A DNA stretch of 64,000 nt from contig JAIFAC010000291.1 in NCBI GenBank assembly GCA_026545765.1, forward strand, positions 62,001 to 126,000, written 5' to 3'. The notes beneath the pieces were generated by a model, which was not told the origin of the DNA, searched no databases, and saw only the letters and a program-made list of their open reading frames with translations. The position numbers were made by a program, and so were the translations under genes. The DNA is from Plantago major. Taxonomy: Eukaryota; Streptophyta; Magnoliopsida; Lamiales; Plantaginaceae. This document shows, one piece after another, positions 47,417-58,900 of the stretch (positions are counted from its first letter, which is position 1; each line of letters starts with the position of its first letter).

Positions 47417-47504
47417 TGATGAGACTATAATTTAGAGTCTCATTTGGTCCTTTTTAGCGGTCTTTGTGAGTTTTCGTTTATAGTTTTCTAGTATTTTTGT
47501 GTAT
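47417..47504 (+). repeat. Athila-like LTR, left part (split by element C)
   Basis: It starts TGATGAGACTATAATTTAG and is cut after 88 bp at ..gtgtat by element C. It resumes at 63279. Confidence 0.85.
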
Positions 47505-49119
47505 TGTTAGGAATATCTGTTTAGATTTTGATCAGCAATCTAATGACTTATCTTAGCTCAGAAAGGTGGTTAGTACTCTTGGTTCACTTGAACACTGTAA
47601 AAGAGGAAAATCACTAACTATGATAGTCTAGCAAATCTTGTATAGGATGTTAGGTCTCTGAATGTAATTTTTAGTTCCTTGAAGAAGAAGAAGGCATCCA
47701 AGGAGAAATTCAATCTTAAAATGAAGTTTTGAAGGCATGCGAGGCTACTGAAGACAAAGATTATCGATACCTATGTCCGATATCTTTGACAAACAAGTGT
47801 TTCTCAATAAACCATCTTTGCAAAGATATACGAGAAGCATGAGGTTTACGAGGAAAAAGTGCCCTCAGATATCTACACTCAAATACCTTGGATAAAACTA
47901 TGTTTCTGGGAAACAATGTTTCAACAGGTATCTGGTGATGTGAAGGTCTCTGAAAAGGGACATGCAATGCTTCAGAAAGCGTGCATAGTTCCGTTGGCAC
48001 TACAGGACAAAAATAGTACAATGCAATAATTGCTTGAGCGAGACATACGAACAAAGAAATCTACGAAAGAGACAATGTCTTCTGCAGTACTATTTTCAGA
48101 TATCAATAGTTTGAATTTGAATTGAGCCCAACGGATACTATTCAAACGACATGATTTTCAACTAAAAATATCATCACTTAGAATGCTTGAAAGCACACTG
48201 AACACACCTTGAACTTACTTTGAAAATACCAAGCTTCTCTCATAATCTGACTAGTGGTATCTTTCTCTCAAGCATACAAGCCTTGAGACTACTTAATCTA
48301 TAGCTACGATTGACTAAGCTCTTGAATTCTAAGTAGCAAGAAAGTTCTAAGTGTCCTGATCTTTAACATGCATTGCTATCTGTGAAGGAGTTGAATCAAA
48401 AGATCAAAAATCTGAGATTCATTCTCTAGAACACTTATCATAAACTTGTGTCAGTAAAGAACATATCACCACACATTGTGAAGTGTGTTAAGTGACTCTT
48501 GTTCAAGAAGGTAGTATTACATAACTGTAGAAGTTATTAATCTATCAAATCCTGACAAACTACCTTAACCAACACCTTAAACGGCGTGGAGTACATGAAG
48601 TACTTAGTTTGGGAAACTAAGGAATAACTCTAAAGTTACTGAGCATAGGAAGTACTTAGTTTGGGAAACTAAGGAAAAGCTCAAAGGTTTCTGAGTATAG
48701 GAAGTACTTGGCTGAGAAAGCCGAGGAATAACTCAGGGGGAACACTTGGTTGGGAACCTAGTGTATTTAGGAATCGAGAGAAGATATTTGTAAGGTTAAC
48801 AATTATACATCTTAGTGGATTCTAGGTGCGAGAAAGGCGAAGTGGATTAGTTGAAGGATTCATACCTTGGATACCACTATAAAAACTTGTGTTATTTACT
48901 TTCTGCAATTTATTACTTGCTTTATTCACTTTGCTAAGTACTTACACTTATCTTGCTGAGCACGTGCACTTATCACAAAAAGTCTTCCGCTCTCTGAAAA
49001 TAAGTATCAGATGTCTTAACAAATATCTGAGAAATTGTGTTTATCGACAAAAGTTTGGAAAAGACTATTAACCCCCCCCCCCCTTATAGTATTTTACTTT
49101 GCCGTTATCTGGACCAACA
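47505..49119 (+). repeat. Element C 5' LTR
   Basis: TGTTAGGAATATCTG...ggaccaaca. The TATA box reads taaaaata (around 48163), altered from TATAAATA. Three tandem hairpin units lie at 48590-48770, and a 13-base C run near 49072-49084. Confidence 0.95.
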
Positions 49120-49121
49120 AG

Positions 49122-49133
49122 TGGTATCAGAGC
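49122..49133 (+). promoter_or_regulatory. Element C primer binding site (tRNA-iMet)
   Basis: TGGTATCAGAGC, two bases after the 5' LTR, is the complement of the 3' end of plant initiator tRNA-Met, the standard Ty1/copia minus-strand primer. Confidence 0.95.
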
Positions 49134-49228
49134 AGGAGGTTCCCATACACCTTGAACCTAGATCGAATAAGTGCCCACTAACTTTTCACCTACACTTGAT
49201 TTATGCATTTTAGTGTGTTTGTTGCAGG

Positions 49229-51715
49229 ATGTCTTTAAGTGACGCTCCAATTCTCAAGCAAGGAAATTATGAGAAATGGAAGAACAACATGATGCTCCAC
49301 CTAGAAGCCATCAGTGATGAAATGATCAAAGTAATAAAGAATGGCCCCATAGTCATTCAACAACTCAAGCAGGTCATGGAGGTTTCTAATGGTAGAGCGA
49401 GTTCCCCGATGAAGAACCAAGTGGTGGTTCCTCACAAATTGGTGCTTCACGGTGGAAGACCTCTTGGTCAAGTTATTCTGAGCAAGCCAGAGAGCTCGGA
49501 CATCGGAAGATGCCAAGAGAAATCATTTGGATGGTCGAGCTCAATATCATCATGTTCCACTCGAGCACATACAATGTAAGCGTGGGTGCAAAAGCAGCGA
49601 AAGTGGTGCAGCGGATTGATTGAAATCTGCCGACCTTTGAGAAAACAAAGGAAAATAAGTTGAAGTTTTGAAGCTCAAATTCCAAAACTTTAAACAAGGT
49701 CCACAGAGACTCTTGAAGAACTAGACTTCGGTTTACAACACTCATGGTGACATGCTGCACTTGGTGAAAGTAATAGATATATGACGGAAAAATTAAGACT
49801 ATTGTGAAGTCTAAATCATAGCAGGAGCATACAAAGTTTTCTACTTTAACCAAGGAATGCGGATATCACTCGGTGGAACTTTTCTCTCACCTTACCAGTT
49901 GACTATGAGACAACTCGAAGAGACGAACAAGCTGAAAAGTTGCGAATATTACTCTAGTTGCTCAAGGAACTTACGAAAGAAGGAAGGCAAGGAGGTGGCG
50001 AGGAGAATGCTCTTGTTGTAAAGCAAATGAGACAATATATCGATCGAGAGATTGAGAGAAGAAAAGCGAAAAGAAGTGAAAAAGCATCTAGGCTCAAATT
50101 ATCATCGTACAAAATATGCATATCTACCTCATTGAACAATGGCTCGAGAAAGCATCTAATCTTGAGGAAGCGAAATCGGAAGCGATATCTGTTTCTATTA
50201 TCGAAACCAGTCATTTCAAAAGGATGCATACGCCCTCGACAAGCTAAGGCGGTGACAAGAAAGATAGAAGAAACTTCAGAGAGGTCGAGAGCTCTGCTCC
50301 TTTGAGGAAAGAACGAAGATACAAATCCAATGGATGCTCTAGACATTGAGTCGATTACGAGGATGAAGACTCGGATGATTCCTACTGCCTTCTCCGGAGA
50401 TGTGGTGTCTCTCATGAAGTGGTTGACTTTGGTCAAAAGAAGAAAGAAGTGTGTGGAGTGGCTGAAGAAATCTTTCCAGATATCTCCAACATTGAACCTT
50501 GTCTAATGGCTGATGAGGTAACACATACTTCTTGTTATACTTATGAAAGTGATGAGGAAGGAATCAAAGATCTGGAACATCTCGGAGAGAACTTGATCTC
50601 TATGAAAAAGAATTTCTAATGGTCCAGCTAGGCGAAACCCTTGAAGAAGAAAAGAATTCTCTTGTAAAGGAAAATTCACAATCACTCGAGATATCTAAGA
50701 AAAGGATCTTTGAAAATGCATTTCTCAAAGCTCGATATACTGAGGAAATGTCACATAAAGAAGCATTGGCCAAACTTCAAAAGAAATGTGAAGGCCTTCT
50801 TTCTGAGAATAAGGAACTCAAAAAGAAGGAAGTATCTTTCCAATCTTATGTCAAAGCTAGTGACACTCTTACTCAAGTACAATCCTATTTAAGAGATCCT
50901 CCAGAAAATGGAGGACTTGGGCTGGACGCACAAACAAATAGATCTACCACTCTGAATAAGAGTGATGAAAGAATAACATTTGTCAGTGCTCAGCAAGATG
51001 ATTCCCAAACAACCTATAACATTGGTCAGAAAACTAAGGCTGTTGACAAAGGAAAGGCAGTTACCACCAAACCTTTGTGGGAAAAACAAGTCCAAAAGAA
51101 AACTGTTGGGAATGTTTCTGTAAAGAAACATAACACTGAAAAGTGTAACCACCCACAGTGCTATGTCTCTCAGAAAGGAAAAATTGCAGGATCAGGCAAA
51201 TTTTCCAACATCACGTTTTCTGGAAAGAAAGACGTTCGGAGACTAACAAAGGCTGAGAAGAGAACTTCGAGCGGCACCAGTGCTCGAAATGGCATTGACT
51301 ATAAAGCCATCGGGAAACAACTTGCTCGTGAGTATAAACAAGAGCAAGAACGATGGATAAAGGCTAGGATTGCTCACAACAATTATCAAAAGTGGAAGAA
51401 AAGTCAAGCCACTGAAAATCTGAATGCCAGGGCTAGAAGAAATCAGCAGAAGCTAAGTTCTTTGGCAAGCGAGACTCGACAAAGCCCGGCAGTATCTGAA
51501 AGCACCATGAGGAGCACCAAAGAACACACCAAGAAGGAAAATAGCGTTAATTAAATGATAATGATACCAATCATTTACCTAAAATTCCTCCTTATGTTCC
51601 AACAAGACAAAAGAATATCGAGGAAGTTCATTGAAATGGATTCCTACAAGGAGATTCTTTAGTCCGAAAGGTTCCATTAATAGGAATGAGAGCTAACTCC
51701 TTGTTTCTGTTTTAT
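49229..51715 (+). pseudogene. Element C gag
   Basis: The start ATG at 49229 follows the PBS by ~100 bp. The N-terminal block QGNYEKWKNNMMLHLEAISD and IKNGPIVIQQLKQVMEV has the pattern of copia gag. The central region is frameshifted; a zinc-knuckle remnant lies near 50180-50235. A 311-codon open frame (50619-51554) holds a coiled coil (LQKKCEGLLSENKELKKKE), a Cys/His block KCNHPQCYVSQKGK and a basic, Arg/Lys-rich end. Confidence 0.8.
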
Positions 51716-51729
51716 GCGAGAACACTACG

Positions 51730-51995
51730 AGGAAGAACCAGTGGCATTTTGATAGTGGATGTGGGAAGCACATGGCGGAGACAAAGCAAATCGATTAGAT
51801 ACAAAAATGCGATAATGGACTAATTATTAGATTTACTGGAGGAGATGAAAATTCAACCATAGGATTTCGCAATCTGAAGTTTGGAGCCCTTACTATCTCT
51901 GAAGTACTACATGTAAAGGGATTGAAATATAATCTCCTAAGCATGAGTCGATTAGTAGACAAAGGTACCTTTGTCGAGATCAAGTCAAAACTATG
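51730..51995 (+). pseudogene. Element C aspartic protease
   Basis: The catalytic DSG is in WHFDSGCGKHM (51742-51774). The bases after it read catggcggagac where A has catatgacaggagac, and the frame shifts there. It ends with VLHVKGLKYNLLSMSRL. Confidence 0.8.
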
Positions 51996-52003
51996 AAAAG
52001 TAA

Positions 52004-53050
52004 TTGACAATGAGTCAGCCAGCAGTCTTGGTTGCTAAGCGAAAAGGAAATCTTTATGTTCTTGTTGGGCATCTGCCTGTTGAAGAATGCCTCATGGTGA
52101 GTCAATCAGCCACTGAAGAAAAGCGGCTATGGCATAAGAGAATGAGTCACTTGAATTTCAAAACTACGAACAAGCTAGCCGAAAGAATTGGTGGTTGGTT
52201 TACCCAAAATGGTATATAGAAAAGATGGTATATGCTCGACTTGCCGAATGGGAAAACAATCGAAACATGTTTCAAGTCTAAAACTAGACACTCGGTGAGA
52301 GGCCACTGCAAATGTTACATATGGATCTTTTGAATCCTGTAACTTGACTATCTGAGGAAAGAAGTATGGTCTAGTTGTTGTTGATGATTACTCAAGATTC
52401 ACTTGGGTTGTATTTCTCAAACAAAAATCTGATGCAAGGGTTGAAATACCCAACTTGCTGAATAAGCTTGAAGTCATGAAAAATGACAAGGTATCTGTAA
52501 TCAGAACAGACGATTGTACTGAGTTTGTGAACCAGTACATAAAAGAGTTTTGTACCTGCAAAGGTATACAACATCAACTATCTTTATAAGGACACCACAA
52601 CAAAATGGTGTTGCTTAAAGGAAGAATAAGACTCTAAAAGAAGCAGCAAGAACAATGCTTGCCGACACTAAAATAAGTGACATCTATTGGGTTGAAGCTG
52701 TTAACACATCCTGCTATACTCAAAATAGATGTTTGATTAACAAAAACCATGGAAAAACTCCTTATGAGCTTTTGATTGGTAGACCCCCTAGTATCAAACA
52801 TCTAAGGGTGTTTGGTTGCAATGTTTTGTTCTTAACAATGGAAAAGAATACTTGAGAACATTTCAACCAAAAGCAGATGAAGGAGTATTTCTTGGTTATT
52901 CTCTGAATAGCAAAGCTACGAATCTACAACAAAAGAACACAAAAGATTGAAGAATCTATTCATGTAGTCTTCTCTGAAGGAAAGAAAGTACCCTTGAATG
53001 AAGAACTCTCGACGAGGTTCAAAGAACGATGATTAAAGATTTTGAAGAAG
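52004..53050 (+). pseudogene. Element C integrase
   Basis: The pre-integrase part (52004-52219) has LWHKRMSHLNF, the His pair of the HHCC finger; the Cys pair is lost to a frameshift. Core remnants lie at 52319-52590 (YSRFTWVVFLKQKSDAR, then DDCTEF where A has DHGTEF). The C-terminal part at 52655-52980 includes YWVEAVNTSCYTQNRCL and HLRVFGC. Confidence 0.8.
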
Positions 53051-54270
53051 AATCCTCAAAGGAAACAATTCTATCATTCACTTAGAGGATGAATCGGATG
53101 AAAAGTAACCATTGCTTAGTAACAACGGATGACTCTAAGACATTATGAATAATTTCCTATGAGAATTCCAGAAATGGAACAGGTTACTGATAACCTTCAT
53201 CATGAAGAGGTTTATTAGAATGATATTGCTGAAAATCAAATTCGATATCTCTAACCTTTGAAAAAGTGTCGATATCCATGGCATTTTCCATGTGTCGGAT
53301 ATCTCGAATCTTTGCTAAGTATCCTATCGAGATCATATTGATTCACATTAGGATCAAAATGATATTGATCCTACTAGTTCAAAACCCATTATGAAATGGT
53401 AAGAAATCATCCCGAGGATGTGATGATCCTTTAGACGAGGAGTTAGAACTAGGAGAGCAATTCGACTCTCTTTATGGATGTTTCATCTCAAATATTGAAC
53501 CTAAAACTATAGAAGAAGCATTAAAGGATCAAGATTGGATCTACTGCAATGCGAGAGGATTTACATCAATTTGAGAGAAACAAAGTCAGCTGGTTCCATT
53601 TGTGGGCGGAATATCGTAATTGGAACCAAGTGGGTTTTCGAAATAAAATGAATAGTCAGTCAAATAACGAAACAAAGCAAAATTTGGTTGCCAAGGGATT
53701 TACCAAGACTGAAGGAATAGATTTTGATGAATCTTATGCACCAATTGCAAGATTGGATACAATAAGACTCTTTCTAGCCTTTGCAGCTCATAATGACTTC
53801 ACAGTTTATCAAATGGATGTCAAGAGTGCATTCCTAAATGGTGAACTTGCTGAGGAAATACATGTTGAGCAACCACCAGGCTTTGAAGTTTCCTCAGTTG
53901 TAGGATGGTCTATAAGCTTGAAAGCTGTATGGGCTGAAACTAGCTCGAGCATGGTATGATACATTGGCGGATACTAGAAAGTGGCTTCAAGAAAGGAGAT
54001 GTTGATAAAACACTCTTTACATTGAACCATGATAGGAAACTACTGTTAGTTCAAGTATATATGTTGATGACATTATATTTGGATCTAAAGACAAGCAACT
54101 TTGTGAAGACTTTGCTGAGCTCATGAAAAGTAAATTTGAAATGAGCATGATGGGAGAATGAAACTACTTCCTATGATTGCAAGTCGAGCAATTTAATGAT
54201 GGAATATTCATTAGTCGAACAAAGTATGAAAGGACATGCTCAACAAGTTTAATCTAAAGCCTTACGAAAG
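53051..54270 (+). pseudogene. Element C reverse transcriptase
   Basis: The hinge region (53100-53360) has repeated gatatc motifs. RT blocks: [38 protein letters not shown] and EQPPGFEVSS, then frameshifts. The catalytic YVDD region (about 54055-54085) has an inserted 'ta' (caagtatatatgttgatgac), which disrupts the frame. Confidence 0.8.
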
Positions 54271-54985
54271 AATGCTAAGATACCTATGAGCATTGGAACC
54301 AAAATGACCTATCTTGAATCGACAGTGTTGAAGAACACAAGTATAGGAAATTGATTGAGTCTCTACTATACCTCACTTTGCAAGTAGACGAATATTCAAT
54401 CTGTGAGGAGTGTGTGCTAGATTTGACAATTCAATGCAATCACACTACAACATTGCTATGAAAATATTAAGGTATGTAAAAGTCTTGTAGAAGTTGGATT
54501 GTGGTATCCAAAAGGCGGTGGATTGAGTTTATTGGATATTACGATCTTGACTATCTTTGGATCATTGCTTGATAGAAAAAGCACCTCGAACTTGTCGATT
54601 TCTTGGTGCAGTTAATATCATGGTTGAGAGAAACAAAACTCAATTGCCACATCTACCACGAGGTGAATATATTGCTTTGGGTGTTGTGCTTCACGAATCT
54701 GTGGATACAACAACAACTCGAGACTATGAGGTCGATGAAGAAAACTCCGATTTTACATTACAACACTGTGCTATTGCCATAACTCGAGAATCCTAAGTTT
54801 CATGCAAGAACAAAGCACATTGATGTTAGACACCACTTCATTAGAGACCATGTTGAAAAAGGCAATATAGAGATACTCAAGATTGATGCGGAGACCAACT
54901 TGCGGATATCTTTACAAAGCCTTTGCAAGAAAGCAGGTTCTTAACCTTGAGACATAGTCTTGGGTTAATGGAGTTACCAAAGGAA
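54271..54985 (+). pseudogene. Element C RT end and RNase H
   Basis: Pieces of the connection ([13 protein letters not shown]) and RNase H (LDRKSTS, CRFLGAVN.., EYIALGVVL, 'gcacattgatgttagacacc') are in different frames; the end of pol is near 54985. Confidence 0.75.
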
Positions 54986-55902
54986 CTGAAAAGTTCTAAT
55001 CTCTGAGATGAGGATTCAGAAAGGAGAAAGATATCTGGATCAGGCATCTAGATATTCAAACAAAAAAAAGAGGGGTATCTGAGACAGGAACTCATATACT
55101 AAAAGAAGCTAAGTGAGACAGGAACTCAGTATGATTAAGAAGGGAAAAAAGGAGAGATAAGATATATGGAACAGGAATCCAGAATATCAAAGGCAAAAGT
55201 GAAACAAGTATAGGCGGGTACTTAGATATCAAAAGTTAAAGGGTAAAATGGCTATTTGAAGATTTACGGGCAGGTACTCGGATATCTAGTTCACTTTCGA
55301 TGAGGGAACACAAAGAGAATAATACAACTATTTGCGATCAACTACTCTCTTGAAATTTGTGTTATTCCTATTTTGTGTAAAACATGAACATATCTTGAGT
55401 TGAGATAAACTCAAATACAAAAATTGTCCCTTAGTCACCTGAAGAAATGTGATTCAGATAGCTAATCAAAATTCATTAATTGGGCACGATCACATGGGTT
55501 GATTGTGAACATTCTTTGAAAAAGTAATCGACCATTGATGAAATAGGCGTTCCATTTTAAAGGCCGAGATCAATTCTGTAAAATAGTGGTGTAAAAACTC
55601 GGGCGTGGCCACTAAGCATTTAATGCAAATCAATTTTACCTACTACGGATACAAATGCAAAAAATTAATTTGTGTATTTTTGTCTGTTGGAATTACACTG
55701 CTATATATATAGGATTTTGACAAAAGAAATCACTTTCGCCTAATCCTACATTTGCTCTTGCACAAAAACTGCAAAAATTATCTCAAATCTCTCTGCAATT
55801 TTCTCTGCAACTACTGATTCCCTCTTAGTTTTTCTGCAAAGAATCACTAATCTCCTACCATAATCTCTTCCCGTTTTTCAAAAAACTTCACTATTTAAAG
55901 AG
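54986..55902 (+). other. Element C pol-aORF linker
   Basis: This is non-coding. At least five imperfect 'tatctgagacaggaactca'-type repeats lie at 55028-55290, then 'gagggaacacaaagagaata' (55302-55321) with 'actctcttgaaatttgtgtt' 25 bases on, a possible hairpin. A TATA-like ctatatatataggatttt is at 55701-55718, followed by a pyrimidine-rich leader to the aORF start, all shared with B. Confidence 0.6.
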
Positions 55903-58900
55903 ATGGCTCCAAAACGTGCTTCTACTCAGAAATCCCAAACTACTAAATCTGGTACTGCTGAAAAGCAAGCACCAGTGCTGGTTATAACAAACAATCGGTT
56001 GATTGGAGAATTCAATCCTGATCATTGGACTTCAAATCACAGGATGATTTGGGGTGGTGCCATGATTGAGGAATACCTGGTAGCTGCAATAGAAAACCAG
56101 ACTGACAAAAAGCTGGTACTTGATATGCTTGAAAAGGCAAAAATCAAGGGCTTTCTATCTGCTCTTCCTAGTGGAGTTTCTTCACTGGATGTCCTGGAGT
56201 TTTACAATAACTCCACGATTATCTCCAAAGTCTCTAAAGGCCTTTGAGGCGGTGTCTATCAAGACCAAGTCGAAGGACAAGAAATCTGTTGGATGAAGCG
56301 ACTTTACGTTTGTTTGAACTTCAAAATCTTGGAAAGAATTTTAAAATTGACAACGATGAAGATCTCCTTGAAGGTGTGAAGCAACTATCTGATGATGTGT
56401 GTGATCTTGACAAGCGGACACATCGATTTTAAACTTCTTGACATAAGGACCGGACATCTGTTGGTCCACTAGGATGTGTTGGCATGTGTCCTTCAGATGC
56501 TTTGATGGTCTACAAGGAGGTGTGACGGATAAGCGAGAATCTTTGGATAATGATGTTCTTGTTGAATCAACAAGACAAAAGTGAAAACCCTTTTAATTGG
56601 GAAAATGCGCCTTCATGAAATTTGTGAAGAACATCTGAGGCTTTGAGCCTAAAATTGTTAAAGGCCTTCGAGCAAAAGCCACGATAAGCTATGGTGAAGA
56701 TTTGCTACTTACTAGAGTGCCTTGGCATTGAGCTCGGAGAGGCAATGGACATTGCCGATAACTGCTCTACAAATATGAGTATACAAACATGATGAAAAAG
56801 ATTCTTGCATCTCGGAAAGGTTCGAAGCGAAGGCGATGAGGTATCTGAAAGTTCCATTGCGACCAAGGCCGAACTTCACAAAGAAGTCTGGCGGCAAATC
56901 GAAGGCATACCCTCTATGGATGTCAACTTTCGGATACACGCATACTTGATGAACTCATCAATGCGGATGAACACATCAATCTTTGAAGAGTGCCTTGCGG
57001 ATGAGCGTATCAATCTTGATAAAGCGGTGAAACTTCAAACTCTTCTGCGAAAGCGGAGGATTATTGATAACTCCGTTCAGTTTCGATGTGAATCGGACAA
57101 GGAGGAGAAGATCAAACCCCAAGTTCTTGAAAAAAGTAACCAAGGCCAAGGAAAGAGGACGAAAGGTCGAGGTTCTTGAGAATGAAACTAGCTCAAAGGT
57201 TGCTAGCGAACCTATAGAAAAGGTTGTTGGTGCCAACACACCATCGAGGAAAGTCACGTATAAACAACTTCAAGAGGCCACGATGGTGGTGACCTAGTGT
57301 TGGTGAACGATGTCAACACCACACTTAAAAATCTGGAAGAGCTCTCAAATGCTCAAACTTACGCTTCCGACAACCATAACAACCACAACAGCCACAAGTG
57401 GTTGATGAAATGGTCGATGAACTCCATTTCGACATATCACCAATGCAATATCTTTGAAGAAAATCCTGCGGATGGCGGGTTCTCCAACTCTAGAGAGGAT
57501 CCAGGAGACACACCTTAGAATGATCAAGCAGGGGAGGCGGGTTAGCCACTTAGGAAAGGTCGAAGTACGAAACTTCAAACAAAGAAGATGAAATGGAACA
57601 ACAAGACCAAGGCATAGAAGAGTCACAAGTTCTTGAGACCAATCGGCTGACATTGCTCGGTGGTGAATGGTTTAACTCTACTTGTGATATTTTGTGTTTC
57701 TTGTTATTTAATAAAATTTCTTTATTCAGGCTACATTAGAAACACAAGAACAAGAGGAAGTGGAAAGCTTGCCTCGAGAATCTGAAGGAGGCTTCCATAG
57801 CCTCACCACTTAAGGAGCGAGTCATCTGCGGTGAAGAAAGTTCCTTAAGATATAACATCTCGATATATGCTTTATACATATGAATAATACTAAAGTGTAC
57901 ATTTCTAATAGGCTCCAAGCGAGAAGAAAAATGATGAGGCTAAGAAGCTAACTCGTGGGAGAATCAACAGAGACTCACAAAGTCTACGAGGAACAAATAT
58001 CTGAGCCTTCTATTGAGAAGGTATATATCTCGAATATCTCTATTCTTCATAATAATACTACGATCATTTTCTAAATATTTAACACTTTCTACTCATGAGG
58101 CTTAAGCAGTAGAAGTTCTTTGGAGAATTGCCCACTCGATCCCTCGACCGATGGAAATTGATGAGGCCACAAACCTTCTTCACGGAGAGAATACCGAAAG
58201 CTGTACAAGTTTCTAAGAGACAAATGTCTGAGCCTCCTCATGGTGGTAATTGACATTTCAGATATGAAGTTGTCTAAGTGTTTCTCTCCTGACAAATTTC
58301 TAAGTGTTATGTTTTTTTTTAATCTCAAGTTAAAAAAGAAAGAGAGGATGCTGAGAATCAGACTTCCAAGTCTCCTCCTCAAACCAAGATATCGAGGCTC
58401 TGAAACCTCAATAGTCCAACCTTGAGCTATTGATGTTGCAGGTAACCAGATACTTGACTACTCTAAAACAGGATATCTACTAAAAGTTTTGAAACTAACT
58501 CAAAACTATCTCTTTCAGGCTCAAGCTAGTTCCTTAGTGGTCCCTGAAGATTTGAACAAGGACCTACTTCCATTCTTCAAGGCTCAACATCTAAAGTGTT
58601 TCAAGAAATGGCAGAACTCAGAGATGCTCTGATCTGTTTGAAATCACAAGGGTCACAGATCACCCTACCAGAAGTGCAAGAGCATTTGACTTGGAGAATT
58701 ATGTCCATGCAATGTTTCCAACTGAGCAATATGCATTTGCCATGTTGATGAATAAGAACTTCATAAAGGAAGTAGCACACAAGCTCATTGAAACCTTTGA
58801 AAAGGCAGATGGTTAGACCAGAATGCAGATGACATTCAAGCCTACTTTGTGCCAAACTCTACAATTCATACCCTATAAGCAAGAGGAAGTTAATGGGCAA

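Noticed and set aside
49122-49133. tRNA gene fragment
   Set aside because: It is the 12-base primer binding site beside an LTR; no cloverleaf surrounds it.
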